From assembly GCF_958450345.1 (NCBI RefSeq), contig NC_088783.1, forward strand, positions 54,970,395 through 55,034,394: a DNA stretch of 64,000 nt, in the 5' to 3' direction. Shown here one piece after another: positions 23,184-34,604 of the stretch. Every line of letters begins with the position of its first letter. The first letter of the stretch is position 1. The position numbers and the translations under genes were made by a program. The notes below the pieces were generated by a model that did no database searches, had not been told where the DNA came from, and saw nothing but the letters and a program-made list of their open reading frames with translations. This DNA comes from Calliphora vicina. Its lineage: Eukaryota > Arthropoda > Insecta > Diptera > Calliphoridae.

Positions 23184-24170
23184 CTGTAGTATGTCTCTGA
23201 AGAGGATTGCATACCATGGAAGTATAGAAAGCCTTCGTTAATTTACTTGTCACAAGAATCATTTATTTACACATTTACTGCTGGTTCCAGAGAAGTGTTG
23301 GACGTCCTAAAAATGGGTAACATACCTGATAATTTTGAAAGCCTTCGATAGATTATGTACCACAAGAACAATTTAATCATATAGTACGAATGTCTCGAAA
23401 CTATTAAGGCTCTTTTCTTCCCCTCACTGACAATAGCGAGCAATAGCATTTCGATTGCATTTTTTTTTGCATAATCCTAATGATTAGCTACTCAAATTCC
23501 ACAACTTTGAACAGTCGAATCATTGGATATCTCCAGGAGCATTAAATAATTTAACCGGCAGAAATATGATTGGGTTCGGGGATAAAGAGCCACACAATTA
23601 CCACAAGGTTTGAACCAGCAGAAACCTGCTCAATGTTGTCAGTGAAGCGAAGAAAAGATTGTTTCGCGACAGTTGGCTTTCACGAATATACCCAACCTTC
23701 CTAGATACTATATATATTCCTACTTCCTAGATTTTATAAGACTACTGTCGAAAAGGATGAACACTGTCCTAAGCTCAACTTCCGGCTTATCAAGGTTCAT
23801 CAATATCAGTATTAAAAATTCGAAAACCAACGTTTCAGTTGCCTCCTAAAACTTGCTCTGGTTTGTCCACGTTTATGATGATTATGAAGTTTGCGAACAA
23901 TACTTCGTTTTAGCATTCTGTGGTCATTGAGCTTAAATGTCATCTAAATACAATTCTTGTTTACGGATCGAGAATGATCGAGGAATTTGTCATCAAATTC
24001 CATGATCACTTGGTTGTCTAAAAAAATTTGAAAATCCCTTTAAAATGATTTAGTGAAATCATCCATATACTTTCAAATAAAAATATTAAATATTTTTAGG
24101 TAAACAAAATTTAAATTTTTCGATTTTTTTTTAAATTTAAAAAAAATATTTTTTTTTAATTTTAAAAAAA
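23184..24170. other. no gene seen
   Basis: A short direct repeat (GAAAGCCTTCGWTARATTA, near 23227 and 23338) is present. The rest is unremarkable, ending in an A/T-homopolymer patch at 24080-24200. Confidence 0.5.
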
Positions 24171-24199
24171 ATTTAAATTTTTAAATTTTTTTAATATTT

Positions 24200-24625
24200 A
24201 GAGAAAAGAAATTGTTTGGTGAAAAAAAAAGTTCGAGTTAAGGTCCAACTTACTATGGTCTTATATACGTCGTTGCACAGGTCTTCGAAATATCTATCTT
24301 TAGTTATCCATATTGTCTATATTAATGATTTAGTAATCCAGATATGGGTCAAAAATAGTTCAAAAATCGAGGTTGTCCTGGTTTTTTTTCCTTATATCAG
24401 CCATTTGTGGACCGATTTTCTCGATTTTAAATCAATCGAGCCGGAAGAATTTCGGAGATATTGACCTATGAATCGTGTAAGTTATTTTGGGGCTTCGGAA
24501 AGATGATATCAACACACAGAAGGACAAACGGACATTGCTATATCGACTCCACTATCTATAACGATCCTGAATATATATATGTACTTTGTGGGGTCGCAAA
24601 TGAAAAATGTAGAAATTACAAATGG
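24200..24625 (-). mobile_element. DINE-1/HINE fragment, minus orientation, copy a
   Basis: This copy matches the HINE family in reverse: CTTACTATGGTCTTATATACG, CATATTGTCTATATTAATGA, GAGGTTGTCCTGG, a degenerate GTCY core (GAAGGACAAACGGACATTG), CCTGAATATATATATGTAC and ATGTAGAAATTACAAATGG. It lacks the terminal GAAGGGTATA end. Confidence 0.75.
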
Positions 24626-24962
24626 AATGTTGGAGAACTCTTTGAAATATATATCATTAGATATCCATATTGTCTATATTCAAGGCTTAATAATACAGTT
24701 ATAGATAAAAAAGTAGGTAACAACAAATCGAGGTAGTCGATGGCCTCGATTTTTAAATAGCAACCGAACCGGGACAATAGCTCATATATTGATGTATGAA
24801 TTATGTATGTTATTTGGGGGTTACGGAAAGTTGATTTCAACATACTGACGGATAGACGGTCAGCATGAATGGCTTTATCGACTCCACTATCTATCTATAA
24901 CGATCCAGAATATATATACTGGGATCGCAAATGAAAAATGTAGAAATTACAAACAGAATAAC
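24626..24962 (-). mobile_element. DINE-1/HINE fragment, minus orientation, copy b in tandem
   Basis: It starts partway into the same consensus as copy a (GAAATATATATCATTAGATA) and runs through GGATAGACGGTCAGCATG to GAAATTACAAACAGAAT, directly against the pogo-like MITE. Copies a and b are head-to-tail and about 20-25 percent different. Confidence 0.7.
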
Positions 24963-24967
24963 AAATA

Positions 24968-25478
24968 CAGTACGAGCTCGATTTGTGCAACTACCTATTA
25001 TTGCAACTGACCGATTAGCGCAACAGCCTATTTTTAACATTAGAGTCTTTATAACTGCAACTTTTTTCAAAAAACAGACGCGATAAGTGCAACTTAATTT
25101 TTTTTTCATATGTAATATTATTCAGAAGTTATTCTATTCTATTCTCTTCACTATTTATTCTGGTTGTTTTTTTAATCAGAAGCGTAATTCAAAACTATTT
25201 GCCAAATCATAGGCACCTAAAAAATACTTTCACGACGACACTGCTCTCATAAAGAATTTTGGCTGTTATTCACAGTTATTTTTTATTCAAATATTTTTTT
25301 ATTTATTCGAGTACATATTATATTTATTTGAATTAATTACTTTTTGTTAATTAAATTGCATGTTTTTGTTAAAAAAAGAATAACAAATAATAGCGTATAT
25401 AGTGGTTGCTTATTGCAACATTTCGAATATCGCAACAACCTCGATTTCCTTTCGGTTGCGCAAATCGAGCCCGTACTG
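24968..25478. mobile_element. pogo/Tigger-like MITE, TA duplication
   Basis: The left end CAGTACGAGCTCGATTTGTG is matched by the reverse complement at the right end (CAGTACGGGCTCGATTTGCG), with 18 of 20 matching. TA flanks both sides (24966-24967 and 25479-25480). The interior is AT-rich with several TGCAAC/TTGCAAC motifs and no transposase. Confidence 0.85.
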
Positions 25479-25479
25479 T

Positions 25480-26560
25480 ATATATATTGAGTTGGTTCAG
25501 AAGACTTTTATAAGAACATAAAAGATGACAGATCATGAATCGATCGTTCAACTAAAGCTGTTCCCACACAATGAAAATTGTTTCACAATTCGAAGAAATC
25601 AGACGGGCACCCACCACTATGCGATTGCAGAATGATTTTTTAAAAGTCTTTGGATAAATAAGAATCTCTGGATGATTCAAACAAGTAGCTTAAGAGCAAT
25701 CAAAACAGAGAATTGTTAGGTTATCTGATGAAGGTAATGCCTTCATTTAGCTACCACTGAGTTTTGTTTCTTTCCTGGCCATCAGGAATCACCTAACCAT
25801 TTTCATTTATGATAAAAGTTTGCCAAATTATTTCGTCAAGTTTGGAAAGATTGCAATTATCACAAATGAAGGTCGTCTCCAATGACCTTGTTTAAACTAT
25901 AACTATTTTCTTCCTGTATTTGTGTTTCTATTGTTTCTTTCATTTCTCTTGAAAACATTTCAATAATTTTTGCCAAACAAATGTCTTTCTCAGAAAGCTT
26001 TTATTACCTGTACTACTTGCTTTGGAACGTTTAGATATGCAAGTGTTTTATTGACATAGATAATAATAATAATATTGTCAATATAAATATTGATGTTTAT
26101 TATGCACAATCAATATTTACATTGTGGTAAGTTTTTTTGTGTTTGTTTGTCTTCTTTTTTATTTCGTTTTGCATTGTACATGAGCAAATAGTGTTGGCGT
26201 ATTATTTATTTTAGATTTTGTTTTTTTTTTGTTTGTGTTTTGTCAAGTACCATCTGTAGGTCATTGGAATTGAAAATATGGAAATATAGCAAGCAGGGTA
26301 GTGGCAAAGAACAGGGCTTAAAAGGTATTAAGTTTTTGGGAAAAGGTTTGAGAGATAGTAAATCTTTAAATTATGGATCAAAATATGTCTAAACGTTTAT
26401 CAATTCTAAGGAGAGTTAAGATATCTGCTTAGAATTGCTAGATCCTTTTCTCTAGATCCCTTACGATCAGGAGGATCGGAGTGTATGAAGAGTTGTGTTT
26501 TCTTTAATATCAAGTTGAACACCAAGGAATGAAGATCCTTCACCTACATTCATAATTCGA
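25480..26560. other. intergenic DNA, no gene
   Basis: AT-rich DNA is enriched around 26040-26250 (ATAATAATAATATTG, long T-runs). Nothing coding was found. Confidence 0.5.
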
Positions 26561-28200
26561 CAAGGAAAAAATGCTGAAATCATTATCAATTTTCAAGGGT
26601 TTCAAACCGTGTTTCAAGTAAACCACTGGACGAAATCTATCGCCTGAAATAAAGCCTAAGATTGAAAATAAGATACGGGAATTGAATTCTAATTCGACAA
26701 AATAAATCTCAAACCATGATCTATTTTCAAGTGTTTGAGAAAACCTTTCTATGCCACAGATTCAGGAGAAACACTAGACGAAATCCAATGAACGAAATAA
26801 GATCAGGGAATTGCATTCCGTATCGAGAAGCAAAAGAGCCTGAAACCATTATCTTTTTTCAAGCGTTTAAAAAAACCTTTATAAACACTGGACGAAATTT
26901 AATGAAGGAATTGCTTTCTGAATCGACAAGGAAAAAAGCCTGAAACCGGCACCTAGATTCAAGGTTTGAGAGCACGTTTCTATGGAACGGATTCAAGAGA
27001 AACGCTGGACGAAATCTAACAACCGGAATGAAGTTTTAGATTACAAATAGGATCAGGAAATTGAATCCTGAATCGAGAAGCTAAAAAACGTGAAACCATT
27101 ATCTATTTTCAAACGTTTCTATGGAACGAATTCAAGAGAAACACTGGACAAAATGTAACGATCGAAATGAAGTCTAAGTTTAAAAATAAGATCAGGGAAT
27201 TGCATTCTGAATCGAGAAGCAAAGATACCTGAAACCATTACCTATTTTCAAGCGTTTAAGAAAACATTTCAATTGAACAGATTCAAGACAAAAACTGGAC
27301 CTAACGACCGAAATGAAATTTAAGAGAAAAAAATATTCCGAATAGCCAAAAAAAATACTGAAACCATCAGCAATTTTCAATGTGTTTGAGAAAACATTTC
27401 TATGAAACGGATTCATGAAAAGCCCTGGATGAAATTTAACAATCGAAATGAAGTCTTAGGGAATTACATTCTGAATCGAGAAACAAAGAAACCTGAAACC
27501 ATCATCTATTTTCCAGCATTTGAGAAAACGTTTCTGTGGAACGGATTCAAGAGAAACACTGGACCTAATATAACGATCGAAATGAAGATTAACAAGTAAA
27601 AAAAAAAAAAAAAAATTTTTAATTTTTTTTTAGTGAAAAAAAATTCGGGTTAAAATTTTTTCCGATTTTGACCCATTGTAGGTCCTACTTACTATGGTCT
27701 TATATACGTCGTTGCAAAGGTCTTTGAAATATCTATCATTAGATATCCATATTGTCTATATTAATGACTTAGTAATCCAGATATAGGTCAAAAATAGGTC
27801 AAAATCGAGGTTGTCCTGGTTTTTTCCTCATATCTCAGCCATTTGTGGACCGATTTTGTTGATTTTAAATATCAAACTTCTCGAAAGCATTTCTGACAGA
27901 ATTATTGAAGATTTGGATCCCGAAGATATCTGGGGTCTTCAGAAAATTGATTTCAACAGACAGACAGACGGACATGGTTTAATCGACTCCGCTATCTATA
28001 AGGATCCAGAATATATATACTTTATAGGGTCAGAAATGAAAAATGTAGAAATTACAAACGGAATGACGAAGGTGAAGGGTATAAAAATAAGATCCGGGAA
28101 TTGCATACTGAAGCAACAAATCCTCAAACGTGATAAACACAGAATTAAATCTAACAAGGGAAATGAAGTCCAAAATCAAAGAATTGCATACTAAATCACC
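26560..28200. repeat. tandem array, about 145-bp unit, interrupted by a HINE
   Basis: GGATTCAAGAGAAACACTGG recurs near 26759, 26990, 27128, 27280, 27408 and 27544, with GAATTGCATTCTGAATCGAG and GAAACCATTATCTATTTTC between. The array stops at about 27598 and resumes at 28086 (AAAAATAAGATCCGGGAATT) on the far side of the HINE, so the insertion split the array. Internal deletions vary the unit length. Confidence 0.88.
27598..28085 (-). mobile_element. DINE-1/HINE element, minus orientation, inside the 145-bp array
   Basis: Read on the minus strand it starts TATACCCTTCACCTTCGTC at 28085 and passes GTAATTTCTACATTTTTCAT, CTATAAAGTATATATATTC and a short GTCY core (CCGTCTGTCTGTCTG). It continues through AATCTTCAATAATTCTGTCAG and CGAGGTTGTCCTGG-complement segments to a T-rich end. 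The 3' hairpin and 137-bp repeats of the 32.9-kb copy are absent. Confidence 0.8.
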
Positions 28201-29330
28201 AAAATTCTAAGATCTCTAACTAAGAATAAATAACTTTTAAATCCGCCTTTTAAGTTAAGTACAGACTGTCATAAATTCATTTCATAAGATCAATGATTTA
28301 TTTCTTTTAAAAACCTTGATTTTGCCCATAACTCTATTGTATTATGTTATATTTATTTATTAATAAACAAAGTCGTTTGTTTAATTAACACCTTCATAAC
28401 TATTATCTATTTTGTGTACTGTGGTAACAAGAGATCAGTAGCAGCACCTTAACCTCATCCACAGCCAACAACAGATGGATGATCGTTGATGGTTGGCTTG
28501 ATGATCCTCAAATTGATGCTTTTTTGCTCTGTTACTATAATTTTGAAGCAAGGTGTGACAATGACAATGTACACGTTAGACATCGCATGTTATTTAATAT
28601 TAGCGAATGATATTAATTTAATAAATTTGTGAAAAAAAAAACTAAAGACACTCTAAACTTCAAAGTCAATACTAGTAATAAGAAAAACATTAGTTTAACT
28701 TATTACTAACACTAAACGATTAATAACTATTATTTAAGTTCTAGTTGCTACCACATCAAGCTGCTAATAATGTTACTACTTCTACTACTATTTACTATTA
28801 ATCCTATATCAAACTCTATCTTCTTTCTCATCAAGTGTTTTTTTTTCAACGTTTAATTTAATTTATAAGTTTTTTTTTACTTAAATGTTTGTTTGAGTTA
28901 GCGTTTTTCTCAGTACGTTTATAAACAATATACGACTAAATAAATAAATAAATTTATTTAAAGTTGACTTTTCAATATTAATTTATTTTAGCACATCTTT
29001 ATATTTATTGTGTGTATGTTTATATTTATTTTTTATAATTTTTTGCTTTCTGTTTTATTTGTTTTTTTATGACACTTTTCGATAAATGTGTCATTTAAAA
29101 ATTTCATTTAAATAAATTAATTTAACTGAGGAATGTGGGAGTATCAATAGTGTGTGGCGCATGTTTGTATCTGTCTTCTCTTGCTTTTTTTTGCTCGGCT
29201 GTGTGAAAATAAAGCGAGGGTGGTGTGGAAAGTGGTTTTTGGTGAAGAAAGCATGTATAAATACCAGTCGGCACTACTCAATCAAATTAATTTCTACTAC
29301 ATCCAACCTGTTGCATTGAGGAGTCAACTT
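28201..29330. other. AT-rich intergenic island, no gene
   Basis: TTTATTTATT, TAATTA and CAGC patches fill an otherwise unique-looking stretch. A weak TATA-like TGTATAAATACCAGTCGGCAC lies near 29250, but no credible gene follows. Confidence 0.5.
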
Positions 29331-29334
29331 AGAT

Positions 29335-30300
29335 GATTTGTGCGGTTCACAGGCTTGCGTAGCAAAGGCTTGCCAAAAAAAAATTGGCAGACCAATAATT
29401 GGGGACATTACTCCATGAAGATTGGATATCAAACTCAACAAAAGCTTGCAAGCAAAGTCATTGGGAGCTTATCAATCAGAAATTTGAAAACGTTTGCAAG
29501 CAGCAGGATTCATCCAAAAGCAGAGAAATTGGGTACCATACGAATTGAAGCTGAAATATCTTGAAAGACGATGTTGCATGTCCGAAAAGATGCTTGCACG
29601 CTATAAAAGAAAATCATTTTTACACCGAATCATTACTTGCGATGAAAAATGGATCCACTCAATAGCCCGAAACGTACGAGATCGTATGTGAAGCCGGATC
29701 AACCAGCCAAATATCATGGCTCTAAGGTAATTCTCTGTATTTGGTGGGACCGAAATTATCCTATTTATTATGAGCTGCTGAAATCTGAACAGACCATCAC
29801 AGGAAGCCGAGCATTGGTCGAAAAATGCCCAGAATATGCGGCCAGACATGAAACCGTAATATTCCATCATGACAACGCTCGAGCACATGTTGCAATACCT
29901 GCTAAAAAGTATTTAGAATGAAGTGGTTGGGAAGTTTTGCCTCACCCGCCTTATAGTCCAGACCTTGGTCCGTCCGACTATATGTTTCGATAGATGTAGA
30001 ACGCTCTATCTGGGATACGCTTCATTTTGGAACAGATTCGTTCTTGGCTTCAAAAGAGGAGGAGTTTTTTTTGGTGTTTCCAGAAAGATGGAAAAAGGTC
30101 GTAGCTAACAAACGCTCTCTCTGGGATACGCTTTACTTTGGAACAGAGCATCCGATATTGGCTTGATTCGTTGTTGGCCTCAAAAGATGAGCAGTTCTTT
30201 TGGCTCGGAATCCTTATGTTGCCAGAAAGATGAAAAAAGGTCATAGCCATTGTGGCCAATACTTTGAATACATCTATAGTGTACAAATGTTTCAAAATAA
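29335..30300 (+). pseudogene. mariner transposase relic with duplicated C-terminus
   Basis: Readable pieces in order on the plus strand are an HTH end (SLSIRNLKTFASSRIHPKAEK with frame changes), N-W-V-P-Y-E-L-K near 29530, T-C-D-E-K-W-I-H near 29637 (first catalytic D), and W-W-D-R-N-Y-P-I-Y-Y-E-L-L near 29740. Next come H-H-D-N-A-R-A-H-V-A near 29868 (second D) and P-P-Y-S-P-D-L-G-P-S-D-Y near 29945 (third D), so the D34D triad is recognisable. Stops and shifts break it. The last segment (about 30000-30110: CGCTCTATCTGGGATACGCT through GAAAGATGGAAAAAGGTCGT) is repeated directly at 30108-30245, a local duplication after the element died. Flanking TIRs were not resolved. Confidence 0.88.
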
Positions 30301-30308
30301 AAACTAAC

Positions 30309-30960
30309 CCAATATGTCTCCTGAACCAGATGAAATGCCAGCGCTAGTCTTCAAGCAGTGCTCTTCCGCCAGTATGGCTTTCGTATAGGACGCTCTACGG
30401 GAGACTTGCTAGCCTTCCTATCCGAAAAATGGTGTCGTCCCATTCACCGTTTTCGCAAAAGTATAGTGGTGGCTGTAGATATTTCCAAGGCGTTCGATAG
30501 AGTGAGACATGGTGTTATTTTATCAAAACTTATTGCTTTTGGTGTCGGTCATAACTTCCCTCGATTTATATCGAGCTTTCTTAGAGGTCGCACTATGGAA
30601 GCTTATCAAACGAGTTCAGGATAAATACATGGGTACAGCAAGACTGGGTTCTTTCTTCCAACCCTATATATTCTTTCGCAGATGACAGCAACATTTGCCA
30701 TTCATATTCATTCAGTTATAGACCAAGCCTGTCGGACTCTTGGTCACTGAGGCAAAACTTGAATGATTCCCATATTCGGGTTCTTGTGGCAATCTCTGAA
30801 TTGGGTCGTGAGAATAGAGTCCCTTTCAATGCTGGCAAGTTTCAGTGTTGCATGTTGACACAAAAACGAACGACAGACCATGTCGCTTCATTTATGGATG
30901 TTGTAAATATTGTGGAATCAGCCGCTCGCTCTTGATGTTCTGAGCATAACTAATTGATTC
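30309..30960 (+). pseudogene. LINE reverse transcriptase fragment (Jockey/R1-like)
   Basis: The frame S-P-E-P-D-E-M-P-A-L-V-F-K-Q-C is followed, after a deletion, by Q-Y-G-F-R-I-G-R-S-T-G-D-L-L near 30371. Next comes V-A-V-D-I-S-K-A-F-D-R-V-R-H (catalytic first Asp) near 30472 and F-A-D-D-S-N-I-C-H (the F/YADD active-site box) near 30673. The last part, L-G-R-E-N-R-V-P-F-N-A-G-K-F-Q, is the usual segment after the active site. Frames shift between the boxes. The clade is not certain; the AFDRV plus GFRxGRST pattern fits Jockey-, CR1- or R1-type LINEs. Confidence 0.85.
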
Positions 30961-31090
30961 CAGATCTATTTAATACCAGCATTTTAAGATGATTCCAACT
31001 TTTGTTTTGTGTTGCATGTTTCTTTTCAATCTACCTACGCCATTTGTGAGCAAGTCTTTTCTCTCTTCCTCTTTCTTGGAATTTCCATTT

Positions 31091-31333
31091 AATCGGGGTT
31101 GTCATAGAATCCAATCATTGTCGGAATCGGTTTCGAAAACGACAGAAAAAGTATATTGGTCTTGTGAAATCGAGAGTTATCGGTTTTATATTCGATCTGG
31201 AATTCAATTCTTTATCGATTAAACAAAAACTTACATTGGATTTCACAAGACCTGTAAATTGGATTTCATGTACCTGTTTTCTCGTTTTGAAAACCGATTC
31301 CGACAATGATTGGATTCTATGAAAACCCCGAAT
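31091..31333. repeat. foldback element, about 53-bp arms
   Basis: The left arm AATCGGGGTTGTCATAGAAT and beyond (31091-31143) is the near-exact reverse complement of 31281-31333. Pairing continues further in: GGTCTTGTGAAAT at about 31160 matches ATTTCACAAGACC at about 31239. No transposase or clear target duplication is present. Confidence 0.85.
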
Positions 31334-31589
31334 AGCTGTTTTGGTTTTTCTCAAGTTAGGCCCAATTACTCAAAATGTTGGTTTCAATTGAGATTTAGGT
31401 TCGAGTTCATTTCTGGATAAAATATTGTTGATATTCTTCACGGTAATCAAAGACTTGTATTTCAGTTGTTGCATTTCACGACTCACAAGTGACGAATTTA
31501 CACATGAGTTGAAGATTTTTGTTTGTTTTAGTGTTCAAAAATATGTGGACCAACATTCGTATTCCGGAGGATTGGATGGTATTTTTTAC

Positions 31590-31860
31590 ATCTGCCTTAG
31601 AGTCACCAGATTGAATGCTGGGGTAACAAAATTACGTCACATTTTCTGGGCTGCGGTAGTTAGTGTAGAGGTCAGATGTACTTGTGGTGTTAGTTCGCAT
31701 AACCTTTGTTTTGGGAATGGCCTTCTTTGACTGCCTCCAAACTCACCACTTGTAGTTTTTTCAACCTTTTCTTCATTACTTTGTTCGTTATGGTTACCCA
31801 TGAATGTACACCATGTCGAAAATATACATTCTTAATACAGTGAATCTTGACAGTGTAAGC
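31590..31860 (-). pseudogene. possible LINE ORF2 fragment downstream of RT (weak)
   Basis: On the minus strand G-V-H-S-W-V-T-I-T-N-K-V-M-K-K-R-L-K-K-L-Q near 31800 and then T-L-T-T-A-A-Q near 31660 resemble, loosely, the thumb region of Jockey/R1 LINEs (YGxxVWW...K-L-xx-VQ, then RTTPTAA). It is highly degenerate and opposite in strand to the RT fragment at 30.3-31.0 kb, so a separate insertion. Confidence 0.35.
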
Positions 31861-32891
31861 GTTAAGTTGTCTCATTTTGCTCTTCGTTATTGCAGCTTCC
31901 GCAAAAGTCGTTATACAGAAATCATAGCTTGAGAGCGTGTTTATCAAACATCAATTTAATCTGCCTTCCGGTAAAGATAGTCAAATAAGTGACAGCATTA
32001 GCAGCTGTACTGGAAATGTATTCCCCAGGAAAGAACTGTCACAACAACAACTAAGAGGCCTAGTTCAGTAGGTGGGGTATTGAAATATTATTCGCAATTT
32101 TCAGTCTCATTCATTTAGAGCCTGATTTCAATGCAAATGGTTTCTTCTGGAATCGTTCATCCTATGCTATTTTCAATTTTGCAATATAGCGAGATATGCC
32201 GATGGGCAATTGTTCTCTATTTATTCTAATTTAGATCTGGGTTTCAGAAGACCATCACAGTCAAAGTGCCATCATGTAAGGAGAATGATGAATGTCTCTC
32301 TATTTTCACCTGAAACACACGATATTCGAGGACAATTTTCGATAAGATGCACACATTATCCAAGGATCTAATGGCAGCCGTACTATTAGTAAAGTTAATA
32401 ATATACACGGCTGATATCCTGAGTTACTGAATGTTATTCGTCTGTCTTTATAGATATTATTTCAACTTAATTTACGACAAATTCAGCTTTAGTTTAGTGT
32501 CCAATGTCTAGCGGTAATAGAAGTTGAGATTACTTATGTTTCCATAATTGCCATCATTCTCATAATTCGCGCGAAAATGCCTTGGTGAATCTTTCCCACA
32601 TGGCTCTACACTAAACTGCAGCTCCGCAGAACAGAATATGCAATATAGGTTGTTCGGGTTGATTTCCTAGTTAATGCCAATGGCCCTTTTAAGGAAATAT
32701 AATGCAATTGCTGTATTCGCGGATCTGGACTATGAATTCAGATTCCAGCTTAGTTCACCATCCCACATATCAGTGCTTGATATTTGGCATTATTGGTTAG
32801 TTATGAGAAGTGAAAAGTTTAAAGATTGATATTTTATAACGCCTAGAGAAATGTCCGCCTCCTATGAACATTTTCCATACAACTTGGGTGA
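31861..32891. other. no gene seen
   Basis: Intergenic DNA of mixed composition; it may include further unrecognisable LINE remains continuing from 31590-31860. Confidence 0.4.
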
Positions 32892-33031
32892 TTTTTATAC
32901 CCTTCAGCTTCGTGAGAAGGGTATATATAAGTTTGTCATTCCGTTTGTAATTTCTACATTTTTCATTTCCGACCCTATAAAGTATATATATTCTGGATCC
33001 TTATAGATAGCGGAGTGGATTAAGCCATGTC

Positions 33032-33066
<35 letters not shown>

Positions 33067-33868
33067 CTGTCTGTCTGTTGAAATCAATTTTCTGAAGGCC
33101 CCAGATATCTCCGGGATCCAAATCTTCAACAATTCTGTCAGACATACTTTCGAGAATTTTGCTATTTAAAATCAGCAAAATCCGTCCATAAATAACGGAG
33201 ATATGAGCAAAAACCCGAGACAACCTCTGAAAATTTCATCAAAAAACACAATGTATTGCATGCTTTGACAAAAAAACAACAAAACGTATGCTTGGGTGTG
33301 CAAGCTTTGTGTATTTGGTTTTTTTTTTGTTTTTTGTTTCTTTTGGCGTTGTTGTTGTTTTTTATACAACTAAACGTTTGTTTGGTTGTGTGTTGGTTTT
33401 TTTGACAAAAAAGCAACAAAACGTATGTTTTTGGATGTGCATGCTTTGCGTATTTTGTTTTTTTTGTGTTTTGTTTCTTTTGGCGTTGTTGTTGTTTTTT
33501 ATACAACTAAACGTTTGTTTGGTTGTGTGTTGGTTTTTTTGACAAAAAATCAACAAATCGTATGTTTGAATGTGCATGCTTTGCGTATTTTGTTTCTTTT
33601 GGCGTTGTTGTTGTTTTTTATACAATTAAACGTATGTTTGGATGTGTGTTGGTTTCATTGCCTTGCGTATTTTGTTTTTTCTTTTGGTGTTTTGTTTCGT
33701 TTGGCGTTGTTGTTGTTTTTTGTGTTCTTGATAAATTTAGGATGCTGTACGCTGAAAGTGGGCAATGTACATACATATATACTAATTATAAAAAATAATA
33801 ATGCATCCACAACAAAGGTGAAGGGTATATAAGATTCGGCATAGCCGAATATAGCACTCTTACTTGTT
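32892..33868 (+). mobile_element. complete-looking HINE (non-autonomous helentron, DINE-1 type)
   Basis: All family parts appear in order. A 5' subterminal inverted repeat (TATACCCTTCAGCTTCGTGA with AGAAGGGTATA) comes first, then the conserved block CATTTCCGACCCTATAAAGT and a (GTCY)n microsatellite at 33028-33078. A second conserved block and a central tandem array with a 137-bp unit (33267-33735) follow. The repeated GAAGGGTATA at about 33824 is next, and a hairpin ATTCGGC-ATA-GCCGAAT at 33834-33850 lies just before the 3' end TTACTTGTT. Helentron-type elements carry no coding sequence here and depend on a partner replicase. Confidence 0.88.
33267..33735 (+). repeat. 137-bp internal tandem repeats of the HINE
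   Basis: Units begin at 33267, 33404 and 33541 (GACAAAAAA-CAACAAAACG), exactly 137 bp apart, with a shortened fourth copy. Each ends in GTTGTTGTTGTTTTTTATAC and TTGGTTGTGTGTTGG. Open frames of up to 148 codons here are low-complexity by-products. Confidence 0.9.
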
Positions 33869-34600
33869 TATTTATAATTTGGAAATCATTGTTTTACAAA
33901 GATGATTCCAAAATAGAAAATGACATTAGATCACTGCAGCTATTATGAATTCACCATTGAGGTTGTATTTATTTAATTTCACCTGTTTCTAAATGTCAGT
34001 CTGTAGTTCCTATTGCACTTATCACACCACCCACATATGCTTTTTATACTGTTAATATAAAAGCCAATATTTTTTTTTATCATGTAGCATTTTGTGTTCA
34101 TAATTATTTTTTTTATGTAGAAATTTGTTCGAGAGTATGCTGCTGCTGCTAAATGTGCTTGAATGGATGAATGTTGTGCGAGATCGAGTGACTGACTGAA
34201 TGAGTGGTGGTTGGTGAATGTGTCGGTGTTTTGTTTCCCAGGAATATTTAATTGTTTATTTAGAATAGTTTCCAAACAATGTTGTTAATTTTTATTAATG
34301 ATCATGAACAATTTTTTTCCAATATAAATCGTTTACTATTTATCAGGTGATTTAAAAATGGAAGTAATATTTTATTATGTTTATTGATATGCATGAAACT
34401 CTTTATTAGTTCATTTGGTTTTAGCTTTTTTAATTTCATTTCAAAGATATTTCTATAAATTTATTAACATTTTAATTTGTTTGATGTTTGTACATGATTT
34501 TCCGATAGACAACAGTTTAAAGGTAGGTGGAATTTACATAATTAAAGTGTTGGAAATCAATTTTTTTAAAAGAAAATGGGTTAATAGAGATTTAGTATTT
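33869..34600. other. AT-rich intergenic island, no gene
   Basis: GCTGCTGCTGCT near 34139, a GAATGAGTGG-type patch and long AT stretches are present. Nothing coding was found. Confidence 0.5.
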
Positions 34601-34604
34601 AAAA

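Noticed and set aside
33162..33832. Small proteins in the 33-kb region
   Set aside because: They are frames through the 137-bp T/G-rich internal repeats of the HINE.
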